DNA of 5,130 nucleotides, taken from Paracoccaceae bacterium (lineage in GTDB: Bacteria > Pseudomonadota > Alphaproteobacteria > Rhodobacterales > Rhodobacteraceae). The stretch lies in NCBI GenBank assembly GCA_009920815.1, contig RFZH01000171.1:1-5130 (forward strand), written 5' to 3'. A program made the translations under genes and the position numbers. This document shows, in pieces, positions 1 through 5,130 of the stretch. The first letter of the stretch is position 1; each line of letters starts with the position of its first letter. The notes beneath the pieces were generated by a model. The model saw nothing but the letters and a program-made list of their open reading frames with translations, ran no database searches and was not told the DNA's origin.

Positions 1-571
1 TAACCTAGACACCTATTCAGGTACGAAAACCGGAAAAGACCAGGTTGAAAAGGCATTGGACACTTTGTTCACCTTTGCGGCGTGGGCAGATAAAAACGAC
101 GGTGGCGTTTGTAATACACCAATGCGCGGCGCAACCCTGTCGATCAATGAACCCGTCGGCGTAATTGGTGCATTTTGTGGGGAAGCCGCGCCTTTGGTTG
201 ATCTCATCACGCCAATTGCAGCGGGACTATCAATGGGGAACCGTATGATCATCGTCGCGCCAGAAACCGCGCCATTGATCGCGACGGACCTTTATCAAAT
301 CCTTGATACGTCTGACGTACCTGCGGGCGTTGTGAACATTCTCACGGGCGATCACGCCGATTTGGCGCCAACACTGGCATCGCATATGGACATCGACGCA
401 GTCTGGAGCCTGTCGAACGCAGACATCAGCAAAACAATCGAAGCGGGCAGCGTGTCAAACCTAAAACGAACATGGGTCAATAACGGCCGCATCTCTGACG
501 TAAATCCACGCGAATTTTTGCGGCACGCCACTGAAACAAAGGTGGTATGGATCCCCTATGGCGAAGGATAA
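1..571 (+). CDS. Aldehyde dehydrogenase, ALDH16-like, C-terminal non-catalytic domain (5' end outside window)
   Basis: The frame is open from the left edge (first whole codon at nt 2) to TAA at 569-571, giving 189 visible residues, so the gene starts upstream. The fold signature is that of an aldehyde dehydrogenase NAD-binding domain: NEPVGVIG (residues 49-56 of the visible part), GLSMGN (75-80), then DTSDVPAGVVNILTGD (102-117). The usual catalytic features are missing. The PWN segment with the oxyanion-hole Asn reads AFCGEAAP, the KPxE lysine is absent (VAPET), the LELGGK glutamate motif reads TWVNNGR (157-163), and there is no GQxC cysteine because the protein ends about 26 residues later at YGEG. 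This is what is known of ALDH16 proteins, about 780-800 residues with an active N-terminal and a degenerate C-terminal ALDH domain. The active domain would lie upstream; that part is inference. A degenerate stand-alone ALDH paralogue is the alternative. The next gene begins right at its stop. Confidence 0.8.
   Translation, partial: NLDTYSGTKTGKDQVEKALDTLFTFAAWADKNDGGVCNTPMRGATLSINEPVGVIGAFCGEAAPLVDLITPIAAGLSMGNRMIIVAPETAPLIATDLYQILDTSDVPAGVVNILTGDHADLAPTLASHMDIDAVWSLSNADISKTIEAGSVSNLKRTWVNNGRISDVNPREFLRHATETKVVWIPYGEG
563..568 (+). promoter_or_regulatory. Shine-Dalgarno sequence that favours the GTG start of the Ldh2 gene
   Basis: GAAGGA lies in the last codons of the aldehyde dehydrogenase gene, 7 nt before GTG at 576. 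The in-frame ATG at 558 has only AAAGGTGG at 538-545, 12 nt away, which is long for a bacterial ribosome binding site. The GTG start also gives an N-terminus (SNKSYSDIF) that enters directly into the first helix of the family. Confidence 0.5.
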
Positions 572-575
572 AACA

Positions 576-1559
576 GTGTCTAACAAATCATATTCTGACA
601 TTTTTGAAGCAACCAAGACCGCGTTGATGGCGCATGGTGCCGCGCAAATGCAGGCCGAACACGTGGCCCACGCTACGGCGCATTCGGAAATGCATGGAAA
701 TGTGATTTGTGGCCTGCAATATGTCGAAAGCTATTGCATTCAATTGGCGTCAGGTCGTGTGGATGGCACGGTTACGTCTGAAATTACGCGCCCAAAAACA
801 GCGGCGGTTTTATCAGATGCGAAATGTGGCTTTGCCCAGCCTGCCTTTGCCACAGGTCTGGATCTTGCGCTTGAGGTTGCGCGCGATACAGGGATTGCAA
901 TGTATGCCATTAAAAACAGCCATACATGTACGTCCTTGGGGTATTTCACCGAACAAATCGCCAAGCGCGGCATGATCGGAATTGGGTTTACCAACGCATC
1001 CCCTGTCGTTGCCGCACCAGGTGGCAAAAGTCGCGTCATTGGAACAAATCCAATGGCGTGTTCCGTGCCTAATGGATCGGGTGGCATGGCCATGCATTTT
1101 GATTTTTCGACCTCGGCGGTCGCATTGGGAAAAATTATGATGGCAAAATATGCGCATGAACCCATTCCGTTGGGATGGGCTGTCGATGAAAATGGCCATC
1201 CCACCACCGACCCAGAGGCCGCTTTGCGTGGATCATTGTGTAGTGCGGGTGGCTACAAAGGGTGGGGCCTTGGCGTGTTGGTCGAATTGATGGCGTCGGC
1301 AATGACGGGATCTGTCAATTCACTAGATGTATCTGGTCTAAAATTGGCAGATGGGCCGCCACATCGATTGGGTCAGATGTATTTGATCATTGACCCCACA
1401 ACCTTTGGCGACGCCTTCGCAGAACGGTTTGAGCGTCTGGCCAGCGCGGTGATGGAGGATGATGGCGCCCGCCTGCCCGGTCAAAACCGCGCTGCAGCCG
1501 ACAGCGTCAATGTGCCAGAGGCGCTATGGGATAAAATCGTTGGGTTGGGTCGCGCGTAA
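576..1559 (+). CDS. Ldh2-family (malate/L-lactate dehydrogenase-like) NAD(P)-dependent oxidoreductase
   Basis: This cytoplasmic enzyme belongs to the Ldh2 family, whose members reduce or oxidise 2-oxo/2-hydroxy acids, ureidoglycolate, sulfolactate or cyclic imino acids with NAD(P)H. Counting from the alternative ATG at 558 (333 aa), family motifs appear in order: HSEMHG (42-47), KNSHTCTSLGYF (119-130), APGGKSRVIGTNPMA (153-167), FDFSTSAVALGKI (181-193), GWAVDENGHPTTDP (206-219) and GGYKGWGLGVLVEL (231-244). The length is normal for the family and the frame is intact. I chose GTG 576 (327 aa) because GAAGGA lies 7 nt upstream; ATG 558 would overlap the aldehyde dehydrogenase by 14 nt and has a poorly spaced ribosome site. 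The usual SHGVxR arginine and the NSxH histidine are not in their standard positions, so the substrate may be non-standard. Translational coupling to the preceding gene suggests one pathway. The substrate cannot be assigned from the sequence. Confidence 0.9.
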   Translation: MSNKSYSDIFEATKTALMAHGAAQMQAEHVAHATAHSEMHGNVICGLQYVESYCIQLASGRVDGTVTSEITRPKTAAVLSDAKCGFAQPAFATGLDLALEVARDTGIAMYAIKNSHTCTSLGYFTEQIAKRGMIGIGFTNASPVVAAPGGKSRVIGTNPMACSVPNGSGGMAMHFDFSTSAVALGKIMMAKYAHEPIPLGWAVDENGHPTTDPEAALRGSLCSAGGYKGWGLGVLVELMASAMTGSVNSLDVSGLKLADGPPHRLGQMYLIIDPTTFGDAFAERFERLASAVMEDDGARLPGQNRAAADSVNVPEALWDKIVGLGRA

Positions 1560-1574
1560 CGCGCAACCCGATCC
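1542..1574. terminator. GC-rich hairpin between convergent genes, probable bidirectional terminator
   Basis: GGGT at 1547-1550 pairs with ACCC at 1566-1569 and GCGCG at 1552-1556 with CGCGC at 1560-1564, leaving one C-A mismatch and a 3-nt loop that is the TAA stop of the Ldh2 gene. On the + strand RNA the stem can extend to 1542 and 1574 using two G-U pairs. It lies between the + strand Ldh2 gene and the - strand hslU, whose stop is at 1580-1582. No clear U-tract follows on either side (a TTTT occurs about 10 nt past the stem on the - strand), so termination would not be of the textbook type. The pairing is seen; the function is inferred. Confidence 0.5.
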
Positions 1575-1579
1575 CCAGA

Positions 1580-2887
1580 TCACAATACGTAACGGCTTAG
1601 ATCCGCGCTGGTTGCCAGATCACCCAAGTGGGTTTTTACAAAATCAGCATTGATTTCGATGCTATCACCAGAACGATCTGGCGCGACAAAGGATAGCTCT
1701 TCGAACACGCGCTCAATCACGGTGTACAAACGCCGCGCACCAATATTTTCAATGCTGCGGTTTACCTCGGCCGCGATTTTCGCGATTTCGGCAATGCCGT
1801 CGGTTGTGAAGGACACAGCAACCCCTTCGGTCTGCATCAAGGCAATGTATTGTCGCGTCAACGCATTGTCCGTTTCGGTCAATATACGAACAAAATCATC
1901 TTCGGTCAGGGGCTGCAATTCAACGCGGATTGGCAAACGACCTTGAAGTTCGGGCAACAAATCGGACGGTTTGGCAACATGGAACGCGCCAGACGCGATG
2001 AACAGAATATGATCTGTATTGATGGGCCCGTGTTTGGTGGACACGGTCGTTCCTTCGATCAAGGGTAACAGATCTCGCTGAACACCTTCGCGGCTGACAT
2101 CGGCGCCACGGGCATCGGCGCGTGCACAGACTTTGTCGATTTCATCCAGAAATACGATGCCGTTTTCCTGAACAGCTTCCAAAGCGGCGCGGGTAACAGT
2201 TTCATCGTCTAGCAATTTATCGGCCTCTTCACCGACCAAGATGTCATGGCTTTCGGCAACGGTCATTTTGCGGCGGGTTTTACGCCCGCCCATCGCCTTG
2301 CCAAAGATATCGCCAAGGTTCATCATGCCCATTTGCGACCCTGGTTGACCCGGAATATCAAACATCGACATTGGGTTTGAGGTATCCGAGATGTCCAGTT
2401 CGATCACTGTATCATCCAATTCACCCGAACGCAGTTTTTTGCGGAACATGTCACGCGTGGCGTCGCGCGCATCAGGACCAGCGATGGCATCCAAAACGCG
2501 GTCTTCGGCGGCTTGTATCGCATTTGCGCGGACCTCTTCGCGCATGTTCGCCCGCGTCATTGCGATCGCGCTATCAACCAGATCACGTATGATTTGTTCA
2601 ACGTCGCGCCCGACATAGCCAACTTCTGTAAACTTTGTTGCTTCGACCTTTATGAAAGGGGCCTTGGCCAATTTTGCCAAACGGCGGCTGATTTCGGTTT
2701 TGCCCACGCCAGTTGGCCCAATCATGAGGATGTTTTTGGGATAGACTTCGTCGCGCAGATCATCAGACAGCTGTTTGCGCCGCCAGCGCGACCGCAGCGC
2801 AACCGCAACGGCACGTTTGGCGTCCTTTTGTCCGATGATAAAGCGGTCCAATTCGGAGACGATTTCGCGGGGGGTAAGATCGGTCAT
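1580..2887 (-). CDS. hslU: HslU, AAA+ ATPase/unfoldase subunit of the HslVU protease
   Basis: HslU forms an ATP-driven hexameric ring that unfolds substrates and feeds them into the HslV peptidase in the cytoplasm. The 435-residue protein is close to the usual length (443 in E. coli). Visible motifs are IIGQKDAKRAVAVALR (17-32), Walker A GPTGVGKT (57-64), the pore loop GYVGRD (90-95), an intermediate domain of roughly 105-240 that is Met- and charge-rich (MSMFDIPG, MGMMNLGDIF), Walker B IVFLDEIDK (244-252), sensor 1 region FIASGAF (296-302), the arginine finger in LQGRLPIRV (R317) and sensor 2 GARR (383-386). The C-terminus LSRYVL is the tail known in E. coli to dock into HslV and activate it. 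ATG 2887 abuts the TAA of the preceding membrane gene (TAAATG), with GAGG at 2893-2896 spaced 5 nt upstream inside that gene, so translation is probably coupled. The stop TGA is at 1582-1580. Confidence 0.98.
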   Translation of the reverse strand: MTDLTPREIVSELDRFIIGQKDAKRAVAVALRSRWRRKQLSDDLRDEVYPKNILMIGPTGVGKTEISRRLAKLAKAPFIKVEATKFTEVGYVGRDVEQIIRDLVDSAIAMTRANMREEVRANAIQAAEDRVLDAIAGPDARDATRDMFRKKLRSGELDDTVIELDISDTSNPMSMFDIPGQPGSQMGMMNLGDIFGKAMGGRKTRRKMTVAESHDILVGEEADKLLDDETVTRAALEAVQENGIVFLDEIDKVCARADARGADVSREGVQRDLLPLIEGTTVSTKHGPINTDHILFIASGAFHVAKPSDLLPELQGRLPIRVELQPLTEDDFVRILTETDNALTRQYIALMQTEGVAVSFTTDGIAEIAKIAAEVNRSIENIGARRLYTVIERVFEELSFVAPDRSGDSIEINADFVKTHLGDLATSADLSRYVL

Positions 2888-3958
2888 TTAAACCTCGGAA
2901 CGTTGATAGGGGGGAAGTTTCGCTTTGCCCGGAAAATCTGGCAAGGCGGTCATAATGCGGGCGCGGATCTGGACCCACCACGTGCCAATCGCGGTGAAAA
3001 AGGCACCGATGATAAAGATGACGACAAAGCTGCCTTTGGCATCGCCCAAGGATTCCGTTGTCACCCATGCCATCACCGCAATGAAATAAGCCAATCCGGC
3101 CGTCAGGAACGATCGCCGATCAATCACGATCGCAAAAAGTGTCACAACACAAAGCAAGCCTGCAGTTGCCAAATATCCTTGGGTGCCGCCCATATTGAAC
3201 AGGGTCATCGCGGCGGTGTTGACCAAAGCGGGTGCCGCCAATACATGAAGCCAAAATCCCGTCACAGAATAGCGGCTGATCCGATGCGGGTCTTTCATAT
3301 CGAACCAAAGCCCCAGCGCCATCATGGCAAACCCATACACAAGCGATCCAAATGCCAACGATCCATTGCGCAAGTCAAACAACCGGTCAAATGCCCCGCC
3401 CGACGCGCGCACCACATCAATGGGATCAGCAGCAAAGGCATAGATCAGAAACAACAGGTTCACGCCAAACAAAAACATGGCAAAAGGCAAACGAAAGACA
3501 ATGAAATAGGCCACACTTGCCACAGCCCCCGCGGCAAAAGTGGTCGCAATTGTACGGCTGGTGATAACAAAATCATTGTCGATGATCTGGGAGACACTTA
3601 ACGTCACGGCCGCCACTGTTGAGATCGCCAAAGCAATGCTTGGCAATGTCATACGACGGTTTAATGTGTAATAGCGTGCCGTCGCAATGGATAGGATGGC
3701 CAAACCGACTGAGGCCACAAAAAGCGAGCCAAACAGCCATAGAACGCCAAATAACCCAGAAAACAAAAGGCCCAGGCCAACGGTCACAAAGATTTCGGCA
3801 AAGCCTTTGAAAAATTCAAACGGCTCTTCGTCCCGAGTCATACCATCAAGATACCCATGTCGCGACTGGGCGTGCGCAATCAAAGACGCCGCTTGAGATT
3901 CCGTCACAATGCCCGCTTGGACGGCGGATCGGATATCGTCGGTTTCGAATTGGGCCAC
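2888..3958 (-). CDS. Polytopic membrane protein of unknown function encoded between hslV and hslU
   Basis: I cannot assign a function to this 356-residue protein. About 50 N-terminal residues are soluble and probably helical (DDIRSAVQAGIVTESQAASL), resembling the short N-terminal segment seen in DUF2157-type membrane proteins. About ten hydrophobic segments follow, near 53-73, 75-95, 104-124, 134-154, 157-177, 199-219, 232-252, 259-279, 283-300 and 308-329, and then a basic tail ending in LPPYQRSEV. There is no cleavable signal peptide. A motif at 231-246 (SVTGFWLHVLAAPALV) looks like a conserved membrane-family signature. The start is GTG (3958-3956), one nt after the hslV stop; no strong ribosome site precedes it, so re-initiation by ribosomes finishing hslV is likely. 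Its stop abuts the hslU ATG. The gene order places it in the HslVU operon, but whether it takes part in proteolysis or is only co-expressed is unknown. The family link is from memory and tentative. Confidence 0.85.
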   Translation of the reverse strand: MAQFETDDIRSAVQAGIVTESQAASLIAHAQSRHGYLDGMTRDEEPFEFFKGFAEIFVTVGLGLLFSGLFGVLWLFGSLFVASVGLAILSIATARYYTLNRRMTLPSIALAISTVAAVTLSVSQIIDNDFVITSRTIATTFAAGAVASVAYFIVFRLPFAMFLFGVNLLFLIYAFAADPIDVVRASGGAFDRLFDLRNGSLAFGSLVYGFAMMALGLWFDMKDPHRISRYSVTGFWLHVLAAPALVNTAAMTLFNMGGTQGYLATAGLLCVVTLFAIVIDRRSFLTAGLAYFIAVMAWVTTESLGDAKGSFVVIFIIGAFFTAIGTWWVQIRARIMTALPDFPGKAKLPPYQRSEV

Positions 3959-3959
3959 T

Positions 3960-4511
3960 TTATAGGCTTTCGACTGTTAAATTGCCGTTGGTGTACACGC
4001 AGATATCGGCGGCAATCGCCATTGCTTTACGCGCCACTGTTTCTGCATCGAGATCGGTGTCCATCATCGCCCGCGCCGCAGCAAGCGCGAAATTACCGCC
4101 CGATCCAATTGCAGCGACGTTATGTTCAGGTTCAAGCACATCGCCCGCGCCCGTGATAACCAATAGGTTATCGCCATCGGTGACGATTAACATCGCCTCA
4201 AGCTTTTGAAGGTATTTGTCAGTGCGCCAATCTTTTGCCAATTCGACGGCGGCGCGGGGCAATTGACCGGGCGAGGCCTCTAATTTCACTTCTAACCGTT
4301 CCAAAAGAGTGAATGCATCGGCCGTAGATCCGGCAAAGCCCGCGATTACATTATAGCCACCGGGTGACAAACGACGCACCTTGCGTGCACTGCCTTTGAT
4401 CACCGTTTGGCCCAGACTGACCTGACCATCGCCAGCAATGACGACTTTGCCGTCCTTTTTGACACCAATAATTGTGGTTCCATGCCACCCAGGAAAATCA
4501 CTTTTATCCAT
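3960..4511 (-). CDS. hslV: HslV, threonine peptidase subunit of the HslVU protease
   Basis: HslV is the proteasome beta-like peptidase that assembles as a double hexamer and degrades proteins unfolded by HslU. The 183-residue precursor has an 11-residue prefix ending in HG before the catalytic Thr12 (TTIIGV), which is expected to be exposed by self-cleavage. Counted from that Thr, Asp17 (Asp28 in AGDGQ) and Lys33 (Lys44 in ARKVRRL) are both in place, so the active site is intact. Further family blocks are FAGSTADAFTLLE, AVELAKDWRTDKYLQKLEA, ITGAGDV, AIGSGGNFALAAARA and ICVYTNGNLTVE. Length and sequence are close to E. coli HslV. ATG 4511 is preceded by AAGGAG 6 nt upstream, a strong ribosome site. 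It is the first gene of the tight hslV - membrane protein - hslU unit. In many bacteria this unit is induced by heat shock, and a sigma-32-like promoter candidate is seen upstream. Confidence 0.98.
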   Translation of the reverse strand: MDKSDFPGWHGTTIIGVKKDGKVVIAGDGQVSLGQTVIKGSARKVRRLSPGGYNVIAGFAGSTADAFTLLERLEVKLEASPGQLPRAAVELAKDWRTDKYLQKLEAMLIVTDGDNLLVITGAGDVLEPEHNVAAIGSGGNFALAAARAMMDTDLDAETVARKAMAIAADICVYTNGNLTVESL

Positions 4512-4517
4512 TGGCTG

Positions 4518-4523
4518 CTCCTT
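4518..4523 (-). promoter_or_regulatory. Ribosome binding site of hslV
   Basis: AAGGAG on the - strand, 6 nt before the hslV ATG. It is the best Shine-Dalgarno match in the window and fixes the hslV start. The two downstream genes of the unit have weaker sites embedded in the preceding reading frames. Confidence 0.8.
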
Positions 4524-4534
4524 ATACTTTATTG

Positions 4535-4565
4535 ATATATGGCCCGTGTCGCATCAAGGAACAAG
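4535..4565 (-). promoter_or_regulatory. Candidate promoter of the hslV-hslU unit, heat-shock (RpoH/sigma-32) like
   Basis: On the - strand, CTTGTTC (4565-4559) is followed after 14 nt by GGCCATAT (4544-4537). The known sigma-32 pattern is CTTGAAA, about 14 nt, then CCCCATnT, so the CTTG core, spacing and CCAT core all fit while the flanks do not. The same stretch could serve the housekeeping sigma factor, with TTGTTC (4564-4559) and ATATAT (4540-4535) 18 nt apart. A second CTTG (4558-4555) is too close to the -10 to be preferred. The start of transcription would fall near 4530, leaving a short leader before hslV. The sequence match is seen; promoter activity is inferred. Confidence 0.45.
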
Positions 4566-4589
4566 TGATTGCACAGAATTATGCATCAC
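4565..4589 (-). terminator. Weak hairpin at the end of the upstream gene, possible terminator
   Basis: On the - strand GTGATGCA (4589-4582) can pair with TGC-A-ATCAC (4573-4565), eight base pairs with one bulged A and an 8-nt loop that begins with the TAA stop of the upstream gene. TTGTTCCTT follows, which is only moderately T-rich. It directly abuts the -35 element of the hslV promoter candidate. It may limit read-through into hslV, or it may be chance. Confidence 0.25.
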
Positions 4590-5130
4590 AAAGTTCAAGC
4601 GGATAGGGCAGATCCTGGAAAAGGCTGATCCTCACCCATTTGTCAGACCGCGGATCAAAGCGCGACGCGCCAAAGAACGCTAACTTACAACGCATAAGGT
4701 CAATTGGCAGCGTATTAGATGCGATCAAGTTGTCATGAACCTCACCATACGGGCGCGAGGGCGCTGCCTGAGCGCGGCGAACCATAAGACGGTGGTTGGG
4801 CATATCATGCAAAAAATCTGCAAGCGTTTTGGCTTGATCATAGCGATCGAGATCCAACCAAAGCCCTTGAACAAGCGCGGCAATACCTAGCGGCTGTTCA
4901 TAATCCGCACCCTCGTCTGTGTCACGACGACCCAAACGAGGTTCCAGTTTTTCTTCAGAAACGTACCAAAACAATGCTTTTTCATTGGTGTCGTTGAAAT
5001 CATATTTCAATGCCCAACCATACTGCCGTTCCACAAGTTTTTTCATGGACGAGACAGTCAGTGCGCCATCAATCGGGCGCATGCCGTCGTCATCCGTTGA
5101 CAGACAACATTCTAAGCCGTCAATCAGATC
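4579..5130 (-). CDS. Unrecognised conserved-looking protein, C-terminal 183 residues (5' end outside window)
   Basis: The frame is open to the right edge of the window (first visible codons read DLIDGLECCLSTDDDG) and ends at TAA 4581-4579, so the gene starts further right; the internal ATG at 5082 is unlikely to be the true start. I do not recognise a domain. The visible part is soluble, with no membrane segment, is rich in charged and aromatic residues, and looks like a compact domain: MRPIDGALTVSSMKKL, KALFWYVSEEKLEPRLGRR, YEQPLGIAALVQGLWLDLDRYDQ, then a final block CKLAFFGASRFDPRSDKWVRI. Two adjacent cysteines lie near the left end of the visible part. The regular composition and codon use match the neighbouring genes, which supports a real gene rather than a chance frame. 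It lies 67 nt before hslV on the same strand, but a promoter candidate between them suggests separate transcription. Confidence 0.75.
   Translation of the reverse strand, partial: DLIDGLECCLSTDDDGMRPIDGALTVSSMKKLVERQYGWALKYDFNDTNEKALFWYVSEEKLEPRLGRRDTDEGADYEQPLGIAALVQGLWLDLDRYDQAKTLADFLHDMPNHRLMVRRAQAAPSRPYGEVHDNLIASNTLPIDLMRCKLAFFGASRFDPRSDKWVRISLFQDLPYPLELCDA

Noticed and set aside
1..571. Aldehyde dehydrogenase as a truncated pseudogene
   Set aside because: The frame is intact to a natural stop, the C-terminal end (IPYGEG) looks like a genuine family terminus, and loss of catalytic residues is normal for the second domain of ALDH16 proteins.
740..1207. Two - strand open frames of 155 and 128 codons (740-1207 and 813-1199)
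   Set aside because: Both lie entirely inside the Ldh2 gene on the opposite strand, show no domain pattern and have no convincing ribosome site.
2513..3601. Long + strand open frame of 362 codons opposite the hslU start and the membrane gene
   Set aside because: It is antisense to two well-supported genes across their junction. Its translation is rich in His, Gln, Lys and Arg with no fold signature, as expected when a codon-biased gene is read on the opposite strand.
4438..4683. Short + strand open frame spanning the hslV start and intergenic region
   Set aside because: It covers the hslV 5' end, promoter candidate and the end of the upstream gene in antisense, with no family resemblance.
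1..5130. Mobile element, CRISPR array, tRNA or defence system
   Set aside because: I saw no transposase or integrase, no direct-repeat array, no tRNA-like cloverleaf and no nuclease or toxin genes. Composition is uniform and coding density is that of ordinary chromosome.

Overview
The window looks like chromosomal DNA from an alphaproteobacterium, most likely a member of the Rhodobacteraceae (Roseobacter-type) with moderate GC. This rests on the HslV prefix (FPGWHG before the catalytic Thr), the overall character of HslU/HslV, and an ALDH16-type aldehyde dehydrogenase tail, a family with a structurally studied bacterial member from Loktanella. The taxonomic call is from recalled family resemblance, not from a search. 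The window is densely coding: no gap between genes exceeds about 70 bases.

Layout. Positions 1-1559 are on the + strand: the C-terminal end of an aldehyde dehydrogenase whose visible domain lacks catalytic residues, followed at once by an Ldh2-family (malate/L-lactate dehydrogenase-like) NAD(P)-dependent oxidoreductase. The two are tightly coupled and were probably transcribed together from a promoter upstream of the window. Positions 1580-5130 are on the - strand. Reading in that direction they hold the C-terminal part of an unrecognised protein, a short intergenic region with a promoter candidate that resembles the heat-shock sigma factor type, then hslV, a polytopic membrane protein of unknown function, and hslU. 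A GC-rich hairpin sits where the two convergent units meet.

How the genes work together. HslV (N-terminal threonine peptidase) and HslU (AAA+ unfoldase) form the cytoplasmic HslVU protease. Both look fully functional, with all key residues present. The odd point is that a roughly 10-helix membrane protein is encoded between them with 1-nt and 0-nt spacing, so all three are probably translated from one message. Its function is unknown. The two + strand genes suggest an aldehyde or alcohol / 2-hydroxyacid oxidation step, but the substrate cannot be read from the sequence.

I see no mobile element, CRISPR array, tRNA or rRNA. The window is mostly ordinary housekeeping DNA. The features most worth a second look are the membrane gene inside hslVU and the unusual active-site motifs in the two + strand enzymes.
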